A stretch of 29,841 bases of DNA from a virus: positions 1 through 29,841 of the IMG/VR virus record IMGVR_UViG_3300024306_000063; one strand, 5' to 3'. The notes below the pieces were generated by a model. That model made no database searches and had not been told where the DNA came from. It worked only from the letters and a program-made list of their open reading frames with translations. Below, piece by piece: positions 13,495 to 19,178 of this stretch; positions within the stretch are counted from its first letter, which is position 1, and every line of letters starts with the position of its first letter. The position numbers and the translations under genes are program-made.

Positions 13495-14078
13495 TGTATA
13501 TTTGGACAAATGATTTTTTAACTGAAGAAGAAAGAGATCATGTTTATCGTTCATTAGTGCAGTTGCCGTACTATCTAGATCATTCGGTTCATGCTGCTAA
13601 AGACGGTGTAGTTGGCCTCATTGGTGATTATTCTGACTGTGGAATTTTAGCACATACTCCACTAAATCAAGAACTTGTTAGTTTTATTATGGATCGTTTT
13701 GCTGCAAAATATAATGTTAAGGTTTATGAATATCTAAGAACAAGAGCACATATTACATTTAGAGTAAACGATAAAAGAGGCATGGATCCACATGTAGATT
13801 TAAGAAGAAGGCAGCACAATTACACCTTTGTTTATTATGCAAATGATTCGGATGGAAACATTAACCTATTTAAGAAAAGATGGAATGGCGAGTACGTGGA
13901 CGGAGACAGCCTAGAACTATATAAGTCTTTTACTCCAAAGGCAGGGTATGCATTATTTTTTGATGGAGATATCTATCACAATTGGGAAAATCCAGACAAA
14001 ACTAACTTTAGATATTCTATTGTAATTAATATAGCATGTGACGTAGATGAGTCATTATTAGAAAAGGTAGACTTCTAA
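13494..14078 (+). CDS. 2OG-Fe(II) oxygenase (oxygenase 2)
   Basis: The 194-residue protein carries the HxD motif in MDPHVDLRRR, a core strand YTFVYYANDSDGNINLF, the turn PKAGYALFFDGDIYHNW with the distal His, and the 2-oxoglutarate Arg in NFRYSIVIN. It is a complete Fe(II)/2-oxoglutarate oxygenase of the prolyl-hydroxylase type by length and order. The N-terminus (YIWTNDFLTEEERDHVYRSL) is the usual entry helix. It is translated in a chain with the small basic protein upstream and the bS22 homologue downstream, which hints that translation or ribosomes may be the target. That link is speculative. Confidence 0.87.
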   Translation: MYIWTNDFLTEEERDHVYRSLVQLPYYLDHSVHAAKDGVVGLIGDYSDCGILAHTPLNQELVSFIMDRFAAKYNVKVYEYLRTRAHITFRVNDKRGMDPHVDLRRRQHNYTFVYYANDSDGNINLFKKRWNGEYVDGDSLELYKSFTPKAGYALFFDGDIYHNWENPDKTNFRYSIVINIACDVDESLLEKVDF

Positions 14079-14079
14079 T

Positions 14080-14175
14080 ATGGGATCAATTATCAAAAAG
14101 CGTCGCAAGCGCATGGCTAAGAAAAAGCATAAGAAGCGCTTGAAGCGTTCAAGATGGCAACGAAGAAATAAGTAA
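14080..14175 (+). CDS. Ribosomal protein bS22-like (AURKAIP1/COX24 domain)
   Basis: The 31-residue product is made almost wholly of Lys and Arg: MGSIIKKRRKRMAKKKHKK, then RLKRSRWQRR and NK. This is nearly the same as the actinobacterial small-subunit protein bS22 (MGSVIKKRRKRM...KKHRK... from memory, 33 residues), first seen in mycobacterial ribosome structures. AAGGTAG just upstream serves as ribosome site, and the gene begins one base after the oxygenase stop. It should insert into the 30S subunit near the decoding region. Its stop codon touches the stop of a gene on the other strand. Confidence 0.82.
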   Translation: MGSIIKKRRKRMAKKKHKKRLKRSRWQRRNK

Positions 14176-14331
14176 TTATTCTTCTAAATACTTTTTAAAT
14201 AATTCTATAAGTTCAACTGTGTACCTGTCATAATCTATTTCTAGTATTAAGTTTCCGTCTTGTAACTTATGAATCTTTATTTCTTTTCCTATTTCAAATA
14301 GGATATCTTTAATTGATTGTTCTAAACTCAT
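14176..14331 (-). CDS. 51-residue acidic protein, unknown
   Basis: The frame ends base-to-base against the bS22 gene, with no terminator between the converging units. The product (MSLEQSIKDILFEIGKEI, then DGNLILEIDYDRYTVEL) is a helix-strand-helix protein with a lysine-rich end. It lies just downstream of tRNA-Thr, probably on the same transcript. Real by codon pattern and tight spacing; no family known. Confidence 0.55.
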   Translation of the reverse strand: MSLEQSIKDILFEIGKEIKIHKLQDGNLILEIDYDRYTVELIELFKKYLEE

Positions 14332-14334
14332 TTG

Positions 14335-14406
14335 AGCCCCCTGTAGGATTTGAACCTACGACAACCCGCTTACAAGGCGGGTACTCTACCCCTGAGTTAA
14401 GGAGGC
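14335..14406 (-). tRNA. tRNA-Thr (anticodon TGT)
   Basis: Read on the minus strand, acceptor GCCTCCT pairs with AGGGGGC. The anticodon stem CCCGC/GCGGG holds loop CTTGTAA with anticodon TGT, and the T arm is GTAGG TTCAAAT CCTAC. Length is 72 bases, without an encoded CCA. It lies between AhpD and a small ORF, away from the other six tRNAs. Confidence 0.93.
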
Positions 14407-14412
14407 AATCCA

Positions 14413-14925
14413 TTATGCTACTACAACTTTTGCAATAGCATTAATAGTTGCAGCAATTCGTCCAATATCACGAAGTTGTTCTGTTGTATATCCTTCTTGT
14501 TTTAAGGTTTCATAGTGAGCCTTCACACAAAAATGACACTTACCAATAATTGATGCAATTAATGCATATGATTCAAACTTGGCTTTTGTAGTTCCACCAT
14601 GAGAAGTAATGGCATTCATTCTAAGTTGTGCAGGTAATCCCTTAAGGTTTGGATCATCAGCCATTTCAGTATATGGATACCAAACATTGTTTTGAGCCAT
14701 TAATGCTGCTGCTGTAAATGCTGCATTTTTTTCTACTTCATTTGTTACTCCAGCAGAAATCATAGCAACAATATCTTGATTTCCTGTTGCTAATGCTGCT
14801 GCAAGTGCGAGAGATGAAGCATAATCATAATCTACAGAACTTCTATTAATTACAGCATCAAGATTTAACTTAATATCTTTAGCATATTCAGGAACAAGTT
14901 CCTTAATTTCATCTACCCAACTCAT
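14413..14925 (-). CDS. ahpD: Alkylhydroperoxidase AhpD
   Basis: From the ATG at 14925 the protein has 170 residues. The AhpD active site falls at Glu118, Cys130, Cys133 and His137 (motif GKCHFCVKAH), exactly the numbering of the Mycobacterium tuberculosis enzyme. The N-terminus MSWVDEIKELVPEYAKDIKL also aligns with AhpD starts. GGAAGG lies seven bases upstream; a GTG at 14955 would add ten unlikely residues. AhpD is the adaptor that reduces AhpC, taking electrons from lipoamide of host dehydrogenase complexes. It also has weak peroxidase activity. It lies downstream of AhpC on the same strand. Confidence 0.9.
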   Translation of the reverse strand: MSWVDEIKELVPEYAKDIKLNLDAVINRSSVDYDYASSLALAAALATGNQDIVAMISAGVTNEVEKNAAFTAAALMAQNNVWYPYTEMADDPNLKGLPAQLRMNAITSHGGTTKAKFESYALIASIIGKCHFCVKAHYETLKQEGYTTEQLRDIGRIAATINAIAKVVVA

Positions 14926-14978
14926 ATCAAAGCCTTCCACTTCTTTCCATTCCACTCATATCTCAGAGTGCATTCACA

Positions 14979-15098
14979 TTACCAAATTGAACCAGCATGT
15001 CTTTTTTGTAGATGTATTGCACCCATACTAGGTTCACCAACTGACCAAGGTAGGACACATGAATGTCCCGCCTCGCCATTTAACTTAATCCAGGTCAC
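14979..15098 (-). CDS. 39-residue ORF between AhpC and AhpD
   Basis: A GTG overlapping the AhpC stop (GTGA), eight bases behind GGTGGAG, opens a 39-codon frame. The product begins MTWIKLNGEAGHSCVLPW and continues with SVGEPSMGAIHLQKRHAG, placing Cys and His residues like a small zinc-binding knuckle. The coupling and ribosome site support translation. Without it the AhpC-AhpD gap would be a long unexplained 139 bases. Function unknown. Confidence 0.5.
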   Translation of the reverse strand: MTWIKLNGEAGHSCVLPWSVGEPSMGAIHLQKRHAGSIW

Positions 15099-15664
15099 AG
15101 TGTTTCTCCACCAAGACTTCTATTGCATGCACAAAGTTCACCTGTTTGCAAAGCATCAAGAATACGCAATGTTTCCTCTGGGCTTCTTCCAACGTTAAGG
15201 TTGTTAACTGTTACATGCTGAATTACGTTGTCAGGGTCTACAATAAAAGTTGCACGAAGGGCAACACCATCTTTGTTGATGATTCCTAATTGATTAGCAA
15301 GACCTGTGAAACCTTCATCATTAGACCATGACCATTCACGAATCTGATCTGCAAATGACCAAGAGTTTGTCTTCTTAAGATCTTCGTGAGCATTACGCCA
15401 TGCAATCTTACAGAATTCATTATCTGTAGATCCTGTAAGTAATACAGCATCACGATCATTGAAATCATTAACTAACTTATCATATGCAACAATTTCTGTT
15501 GGACATACAAATGTAAAGTCCTTTGGATAATAAACAATTACCTTCCATTTTCCTGGAAATGACTTTTCATCTAACACTTCAAAAACATCATCGGCAGCAT
15601 CCAATCTTCCTGGCTTTACTCCAATGATGCGAAATGGCTCTAACTTATCTCCGATAGTTCTCAT
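15095..15664 (-). CDS. ahpC: Alkyl hydroperoxide reductase AhpC (2-Cys peroxiredoxin)
   Basis: The 189-residue protein has the peroxidatic site DFTFVCPTE (Cys54) and a resolving region GELCACN with two cysteines (Cys178, Cys180). This three-cysteine pattern is that of the mycobacterial AhpC that pairs with AhpD rather than AhpF. The body (GKWKVIVYYPKDF, GVALRATFIVDPDN, RILDALQTGELC) is full length. It reduces hydrogen peroxide, organic peroxides and peroxynitrite in the cytoplasm. The gene has its own promoter (TATAAT on the minus strand at 15694-15699) and the ribosome site GAAAGAGAT. Confidence 0.92.
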   Translation of the reverse strand: MRTIGDKLEPFRIIGVKPGRLDAADDVFEVLDEKSFPGKWKVIVYYPKDFTFVCPTEIVAYDKLVNDFNDRDAVLLTGSTDNEFCKIAWRNAHEDLKKTNSWSFADQIREWSWSNDEGFTGLANQLGIINKDGVALRATFIVDPDNVIQHVTVNNLNVGRSPEETLRILDALQTGELCACNRSLGGETL

Positions 15665-15693
15665 CGATATCTCTTTCTACTAGTAGTTTATCT

Positions 15694-15702
15694 ATTATAG
15701 CA
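15694..15702 (-). promoter_or_regulatory. Extended -10 promoter (TGCTATAAT) for ahpC
   Basis: On the minus strand TGCTATAAT occupies 15694-15702, about 30 bases before the ahpC start and just behind tRNA-Glu. No -35 is recognisable, so the extended -10 probably carries the promoter. Confidence 0.6.
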
Positions 15703-15708
15703 AACTAG

Positions 15709-15780
15709 TAGCCCCAACGGGAATCGAACCCGTCTTGCCAGATTGAAAATCTGAAGTCCTAACCGATAGACGATGGAGCC
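15709..15780 (-). tRNA. tRNA-Glu (anticodon TTC)
   Basis: Acceptor GGCTCCA pairs with TGGGGCT (first pair G-T). The anticodon stem TCAGA/TCTGG holds loop TTTTCAA with anticodon TTC, and the T arm is ACGGG TTCGATT CCCGT. Length is 72 bases, no encoded CCA. It is the last tRNA of the cluster. Confidence 0.93.
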
Positions 15781-15782
15781 CT

Positions 15783-15859
15783 TGGCGATCCGTAACGGAC
15801 TTGAACCGTCGACCTCTACCGTGACAGGGTAGCGTTCTAACCAACTGAACTAACGGACC
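15783..15859 (-). tRNA. tRNA-Asp (anticodon GTC), CCA encoded
   Basis: Acceptor GGTCCGT pairs with ACGGATC, with discriminator G followed by an encoded CCA. The anticodon stem CTACC/GGTAG holds loop CTGTCAC with anticodon GTC, and the T arm is GACGG TTCAAGT CCGTT. It is the only tRNA of the seven with an encoded CCA. Confidence 0.93.
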
Positions 15860-15863
15860 AAAG

Positions 15864-15913
15864 GATGTAGACACGATAGCCCATTCCATTCCACCTACTA
15901 CCGTGCCTACATC
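15864..15913 (-). other. Long hairpin inside the tRNA cluster
   Basis: GATGTAG-A-CACG (15864-15875) pairs with CGTG-C-CTACATC (15902-15913): eleven pairs with one internal mismatch around a 26-base loop. It is not a full tRNA (no T arm). It may guide processing of the tRNA transcript or be a decayed tRNA. Confidence 0.5.
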
Positions 15914-15914
15914 G

Positions 15915-15987
15915 CTGGACTGGCAGGTCTCGATCCTGCGACATCTCGATTAACAGTCGAGTGTTCTACCAACTGAACTACAGTCCA
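15915..15987 (-). tRNA. tRNA-Asn (anticodon GTT)
   Basis: Acceptor TGGACTG pairs with CAGTCCA, discriminator G. The anticodon stem CTCGA/TCGAG holds loop CTGTTAA with anticodon GTT, and the T arm is GCAGG ATCGAGA CCTGC. The T loop begins with A where most begin with T. Length is 73 bases. Confidence 0.92.
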
Positions 15988-16008
15988 CTACTATTACTAC
16001 TATTGTAG

Positions 16009-16081
16009 CACCCCTGGCAGGAATCGAACCTGCGACGCATGGCTTAGAAGTCCATCGTTCTGTCCACTGAACTACAGAGGT
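16009..16081 (-). tRNA. tRNA-Arg (anticodon TCT)
   Basis: Acceptor ACCTCTG pairs with CAGGGGT, discriminator G. The anticodon arm ATGGA-CTTCTAA-GCCAT has an A-G mismatch at the base of the loop and anticodon TCT. The T arm is GCAGG TTCGATT CCTGC. Length is 73 bases. It reads AGA/AGG, which are frequent in this A+T-rich sequence and rare in most actinobacteria. Confidence 0.9.
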
Positions 16082-16082
16082 G

Positions 16083-16155
16083 TACCCCTAATTGGATTCG
16101 AACCAATGCTGTCACGATTTTAAGTCGTGTGCCTCTACCACTGGGCTATAAGGGC
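16083..16155 (-). tRNA. tRNA with anticodon TAA (Leu) and a short variable arm
   Basis: Acceptor GCCCTTA pairs with TAGGGGT (first pair G-T), discriminator A. The anticodon stem CACGA/TCGTG holds loop CTTAAAA with anticodon TAA, which reads the Leu codon TTA. The T arm is ATTGG TTCGAAT CCAAT. The variable loop is only about five bases, whereas bacterial tRNA-Leu has a long variable arm. The tRNA is 73 bases and only one base separates it from tRNA-Arg. The anticodon is secure; the charged amino acid is less so. Confidence 0.85.
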
Positions 16156-16159
16156 TAGG

Positions 16160-16233
16160 TAGAGCAGGTAGGACTTGAACCTACGATAGCCGAATTATGA
16201 GTTCGGGGCCTTGACCAACTTGGCTACTGCTCC
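16160..16233 (-). tRNA. tRNA with anticodon CAT (Met or Ile2)
   Basis: Acceptor GGAGCAG pairs with CTGCTCT (first pair G-T), discriminator A. The anticodon stem CCGAA/TTCGG holds loop CTCATAA with anticodon CAT, and the T arm is GTAGG TTCAAGT CCTAC. It is not an initiator by acceptor end. It could be elongator Met or an Ile tRNA whose C34 is changed to lysidine. It is the first tRNA behind the cluster promoter. Confidence 0.9.
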
Positions 16234-16247
16234 TGATTATTATAATA

Positions 16248-16276
16248 ATTTTACTATTAAACAGGGCTTATGTCAA
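16248..16276 (-). promoter_or_regulatory. Promoter of the tRNA cluster, TTGACA-N17-TAAAAT
   Basis: On the minus strand TTGACA (16271-16276), a 17-base spacer and TAAAAT (16248-16253) put the start about seven bases before tRNA-Met/Ile. The TGA stop of the oxygenase gene (16273-16275) lies inside the -35 box. Confidence 0.75.
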
Positions 16277-16890
16277 GTTTGTTTTAGGCTATCCCTAAAT
16301 GCATTAATTTCTGCAAAAACATCATGACCAATACTATAGTCTAAATGTGCATAATCAGATGGATTATTAAAATCTGTAAATCTAAAGAAGATCATCTTTA
16401 CATATTCGCCTTCTTTAAAAGTCTTATGAGGTCTCCAATGTGTATACTTGTTAGGATTAAAAACTAATGCCGTATTATCTTCCATTGAATAAACATCTTT
16501 ATCTACTCCAATGTCCCATGAAGTTGTTGAAGATAATTGATAATTAAAAATAATCTCAGTATTATCATGATCCCAGTGCACTGGTAAGTTGGGTGTACCA
16601 AATTCAGCACTATATTCTGCACAATATGCACCAGAAGATGAGAGGTTTACTCCAAATAATGCATTAATTTTTTTGGCTAAATTTTGTCGAAGTTCGCTAA
16701 ACTTTTGATTATCTTCAATTCTATACTGAAGTCTACCAAGTCCAGAATGGATTCCATAACCATATTCATCGCCATCATGCTGTATAAAAGTACCATCTTC
16801 ATTCCTTGTAATATCTTCTCTTCTTAACAAAGAATTAATAAGATTTAATTCAGTATCTGAAAATACATTATCTATTTTTAAAACAGTCAT
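16273..16890 (-). CDS. 2OG-Fe(II) oxygenase (oxygenase 3)
   Basis: The 205-residue protein has an HxD motif in LPVHWDHDN, core strands IIFNYQLSSTTSWDIGV and NTALVFNPNKYTHW with the distal His, and a basic end YVKMIFFRF. The N-terminus (VLKIDNVFSDTELNLINSLL) is typical of the family. It is the last gene of a long overlapping operon; its start overlaps the previous gene by four bases (ATGA). Substrate unknown. Its core differs from the other four oxygenases, so it probably has a separate origin. Confidence 0.82.
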   Translation of the reverse strand: MTVLKIDNVFSDTELNLINSLLRREDITRNEDGTFIQHDGDEYGYGIHSGLGRLQYRIEDNQKFSELRQNLAKKINALFGVNLSSSGAYCAEYSAEFGTPNLPVHWDHDNTEIIFNYQLSSTTSWDIGVDKDVYSMEDNTALVFNPNKYTHWRPHKTFKEGEYVKMIFFRFTDFNNPSDYAHLDYSIGHDVFAEINAFRDSLKQT

Positions 16891-17258
16891 ATGCCGTTAT
16901 CCTCCATATATTTTAAACGCTCCTCATATCTATGCCAATATGGTACACCATCTTTATCATAATCTGAGCCAAGCCTTCTTAATAGTTCGTGGGTATCACG
17001 ATCTTTTAATATTTCTTCCAACGCATTACTTACCTCAAAACGCATTTCTGGCAGGGTATATAGATCTTTCCCCGTAATCTTATATAATAATTCTCTAAGA
17101 CGTTCACAGTCATCATGCTTATACCATACAGTACAGTATAGTTTGCCATCTATCTCTTCAACATTAGGGCAAGTCCTATACTCCTCAATGATCTGGTCTA
17201 TAATGACCTTCTGAGCCTTTTTACAGCCATTGCAGGGACATACCCATGTATTACTCAT
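16887..17258 (-). CDS. Hypothetical protein with N-terminal Cys cluster
   Basis: The 123-residue product opens with TWVCPCNGCKKAQK, three cysteines in CxCxxC order, with further cysteines at RTCPNVEE, KLYCTVW and DDCERL. This could bind zinc or an iron-sulfur cluster. The C-terminal half is helical and charged. It overlaps both neighbours by four and eight bases. No family is recognised. Two neighbours use metals as well, which may be chance. Confidence 0.6.
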   Translation of the reverse strand: MSNTWVCPCNGCKKAQKVIIDQIIEEYRTCPNVEEIDGKLYCTVWYKHDDCERLRELLYKITGKDLYTLPEMRFEVSNALEEILKDRDTHELLRRLGSDYDKDGVPYWHRYEERLKYMEDNGI

Positions 17259-18030
17259 ACTCTTTTCTGATCCAATCGAGTTCTTTATATTTTGTTATTC
17301 CGTGACCAACAACATAGTTTCTTTGTTTTTCTTCTAGCATACGTGTTGTTTCTTCAACAGAATAATGATGTATTTCAGATGACCAAGATTCGGCCTTCAT
17401 TGGAATAAGTTGTGCATACGGTGTTCCTGCTGGAATTGTTCCATACCAGTCTTTCTTAATATAAAAAGGATAGTTACCAGATATCATATAAGGATTTGAT
17501 GCATCTGCAAATCCTGAAATAGTTTGGAATGGAAGGTTTGGTATATTAATTGGATGGGTCATTAAAAGAGTATAACCTTTTGGTACCTCAAAATACCAAT
17601 TTATTCGCCATACAAAAGTATATTCATTGTAACCTTCAGGTGTTGGAAGTCCATCTTCTGCGCCACGCATAGCACAAAATGATTTTGACGGAGCAACATT
17701 GCCCCATTTTTCATCATACTCGACCTCTGGGTATGGAAGGCTATCATTCTTTTTAAATGTAATATCACATGGAGTAAACAAATAATATCCTGCCATAAAC
17801 ACATCAAGCATTGCTGGACATGCTTTCCAAGAAGGTTGTCTATGAACAGACTGCTTGCCGTCTGGATCGGTAAACATTGTCAGGTAAAATGTTCCATCTT
17901 CGTTTCTCTTAAACTTTTCCTTATCTAAAAACCATTGTGGCATATGCTTTTTTACTGGCGCTGGCTTATAGTCATCTGTAGTGTTATTAGATGGATGATA
18001 AGAATGAAATTTAATTATGTTTTCGCTCAT
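17251..18030 (-). CDS. Conserved phage protein of unknown function (DUF6065-like)
   Basis: The 259-residue protein resembles a family seen in cyanophages and other aquatic phages. It has a Pro-rich start with HMPQWFLDKEKF, then SWKACPAMLDVFMAGYYLFT and PCDITFK, NWYFEVPKGYTLLMTHPINI, ISGFADASNPY and IPAGTPYAQLIPMKAESW. The order matches, from memory, proteins with a PxWW start, a 'KKCPxFLDAxTxGY' block and a 'GTPLxQxxPFKR' end. No activity is known. The fold looks like a beta barrel with cupin-like features, so a metal enzyme is possible. Confidence 0.62.
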   Translation of the reverse strand: MSENIIKFHSYHPSNNTTDDYKPAPVKKHMPQWFLDKEKFKRNEDGTFYLTMFTDPDGKQSVHRQPSWKACPAMLDVFMAGYYLFTPCDITFKKNDSLPYPEVEYDEKWGNVAPSKSFCAMRGAEDGLPTPEGYNEYTFVWRINWYFEVPKGYTLLMTHPINIPNLPFQTISGFADASNPYMISGNYPFYIKKDWYGTIPAGTPYAQLIPMKAESWSSEIHHYSVEETTRMLEEKQRNYVVGHGITKYKELDWIRKEYE

Positions 18031-18212
18031 TAAATGCCTTTGCTTTTACGAATAATACCAATCATTAAGGCTCTAAACTCTTCATTGCTTAATTCAGATT
18101 CTAACGAAATTGCCTCAACATCAGCAATTATCTTATCTTTTACTGTCTTTACTACTTTGTGTGTACCGTTGCAAGTAGGGTATTCAGTTGAAAATCCACA
18201 TCCACAATTCAT
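18030..18212 (-). CDS. CDGSH-type iron-sulfur domain protein
   Basis: The 60-residue product starts with CGCGFSTEYPTCNGTHK. This fits the CDGSH consensus C-x-C-x2-S-x3-P-x-C-(D/N)-G-x-H exactly, with Cys3, Cys5, Cys14 and His18 as ligands of a [2Fe-2S] cluster. Asn replaces the usual Asp. The C-terminal part is an acidic helix. Such domains move electrons or clusters in the mitoNEET family; the job in a phage is unknown. It is coupled to the previous gene by TAATG. Confidence 0.75.
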   Translation of the reverse strand: MNCGCGFSTEYPTCNGTHKVVKTVKDKIIADVEAISLESELSNEEFRALMIGIIRKSKGI

Positions 18213-18475
18213 TAGGTTAACTCCTCTTTTTCCATAATAATATACATAATATCACTTAAAGACTTTTCTGGCAAGTCATGAAAATAATATGTATTGTCAT
18301 CTTTTATAGTCCATCCACGCCACCCATCTCCATCATCCCAAAAAGCAGATGCTGTTTGCATTGACTCTGGGTCATTCATAATCCGTGTAAGTGAATTATA
18401 GAGATTGACCTCATCAAATATAGCAAGTCGAAGTGTTTTCCATTTAAAAATAAGGTTAACAATTTTATCTACCAC
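18212..18475 (-). CDS. Hypothetical 87-residue protein
   Basis: The product has a basic N-terminal helix (VDKIVNLIFKWKTLRLAIF), a middle with many acids and tryptophans (FWDDGDGWRGWTI), and an acidic helical end. It starts inside the preceding small gene (11-base overlap) and ends in a TAATG with the CDGSH gene. No family recognised. Confidence 0.58.
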   Translation of the reverse strand: MVDKIVNLIFKWKTLRLAIFDEVNLYNSLTRIMNDPESMQTASAFWDDGDGWRGWTIKDDNTYYFHDLPEKSLSDIMYIIMEKEELT

Positions 18476-18623
18476 GAATTAACTCCCATTCACCTGTTTC
18501 CTTAGCAATAAATACATTGCCATTTTCTCTATCAATAAGAAGATATTTTTCAGGACACTTAGTTCTTAGGGTTACAACTACCTGCTCTTCTATTTCTTCA
18601 AACTCTACTTGTTTTCTATTCAT
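18465..18623 (-). CDS. 52-residue protein, unknown
   Basis: The product MNRKQVEFEEIEEQVVVTL is followed by RTKCPEKYLLIDRENGNVF and IAKETGEWELIRGR. It reads as a small beta-sheet domain of the type 'ligand or nucleic-acid binding', but no family is known to me. ATGA overlap with the upstream gene and an 11-base overlap downstream support it as a real gene of the operon. Confidence 0.58.
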   Translation of the reverse strand: MNRKQVEFEEIEEQVVVTLRTKCPEKYLLIDRENGNVFIAKETGEWELIRGR

Positions 18624-18784
18624 ATTCTAATACCAACCAAAAGTCCAATTAGGAAGCAGCCTACAGCAACAGTCCAATAATATGTTTTTTGCAAATAAGA
18701 AATAATGATGTCTTTAACAACATCTCTTGGTACAGTAATTTCCCATCCTTCATAGTCTGGGTCTGGAAACTTGTATTCTTTCAT
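18620..18784 (-). CDS. 54-residue protein with C-terminal membrane helix
   Basis: The product begins with a soluble acidic part (KEYKFPDPDYEGWEITVP) and a helix. It ends in one transmembrane helix (WTVAVGCFLIGLLVGIRI) that reaches the last residue, so it is tail-anchored. Both ends overlap neighbours by ATGA junctions. Function unknown. Confidence 0.6.
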   Translation of the reverse strand: MKEYKFPDPDYEGWEITVPRDVVKDIIISYLQKTYYWTVAVGCFLIGLLVGIRI

Positions 18785-18888
18785 TTATGCTCTTTCATGT
18801 GCCTAGTTAATGTTTCGTGTGCAAAACCAGATCTTACCTCGATTTCACGTTTACAGATAGAACAGATTACTATTCTATTACTTGCCAT
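18781..18888 (-). CDS. 35-residue C2H2-type zinc finger protein
   Basis: The product contains ICSICKREIEV followed by HETLTRHMKEHK, a CxxC pair and an H-x5-H pair about thirteen residues later, the spacing of a single C2H2 finger. A single finger could bind DNA, RNA or protein. It overlaps both neighbours, which supports translation of this tiny gene. Confidence 0.6.
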   Translation of the reverse strand: MASNRIVICSICKREIEVRSGFAHETLTRHMKEHK

Positions 18889-18979
18889 CGTTGCCGTATT
18901 TCATTTGAATAAAACATACGACCCATCCTGCTACAAAACCACCCAATATCCAAAGGGGGTGTATATAAGTTACGTCCAT
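18878..18979 (-). CDS. 33-residue single-pass membrane protein
   Basis: The product MDVTYIHPLWILGGFVAGW continues with VVCFIQMKYGNDGK: one membrane helix with a short charged end. It is the first gene of the operon running down to 16273. It has a strong leaderless promoter (TTTACA, 17 bases, TATAAT, six bases, ATG), which is good evidence for so short a gene. Function unknown. Confidence 0.65.
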   Translation of the reverse strand: MDVTYIHPLWILGGFVAGWVVCFIQMKYGNDGK

Positions 18980-18985
18980 AAAACC

Positions 18986-19014
18986 ATTATACATGAAACT
19001 AACGGCCTTGTAAA
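18986..19014 (-). promoter_or_regulatory. Leaderless promoter TTTACA-N17-TATAAT-N6-ATG
   Basis: On the minus strand TTTACA (19009-19014), a 17-base spacer and TATAAT (18986-18991) lie six bases before the ATG at 18979. It drives the nine-gene operon 18979 to 16273. Confidence 0.75.
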
Positions 19015-19021
19015 GTCCTTG

Positions 19022-19177
19022 CTAAAATTGAGATAATGTTTCTGAGAGGATGCGTACTCGCTCTCTCATTTCCCAGCGCTGCTGCTTAGATAATCTAGTC
19101 TTATCTGATAGTCTCTTTTGATTCTTCTCAGCACGTTTCTTTTGACTCTTAGATCTATTATTATTTGATTTTTTCAT
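19022..19177 (-). CDS. 51-residue very basic protein
   Basis: From the ATG at 19177, directly behind the preceding stop (TAACATG), the product is MKKSNNNRSKSQKKRAEKN and so on: a single basic helix with an SDKTRLSKQQRWEMRERVR core. It could bind RNA or DNA through charge. An upstream in-frame start at 19219 lies inside the previous gene and is less likely. It ends the two-gene unit that starts at 19400. Confidence 0.55.
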   Translation of the reverse strand: MKKSNNNRSKSQKKRAEKNQKRLSDKTRLSKQQRWEMRERVRILSETLSQF

Positions 19178-19178
19178 G

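Noticed and set aside
14926-14955. GTG start adding ten residues to AhpD
   Set aside because: The start at 14925 gives the same active-site numbers as the mycobacterial enzyme and has GGAAGG at good distance.
14968-15198. 76-codon frame on the plus strand
   Set aside because: It lies opposite ahpC and the 39-codon ORF, has no ribosome site or promoter, and its residues are a mirror of the minus-strand coding.
15695-15889. 64-codon frame over the tRNA genes
   Set aside because: It covers tRNA-Glu and tRNA-Asp; the LVQLVRTLPCHGRGRRFKS-type translation is the usual artefact of reading through tRNAs.
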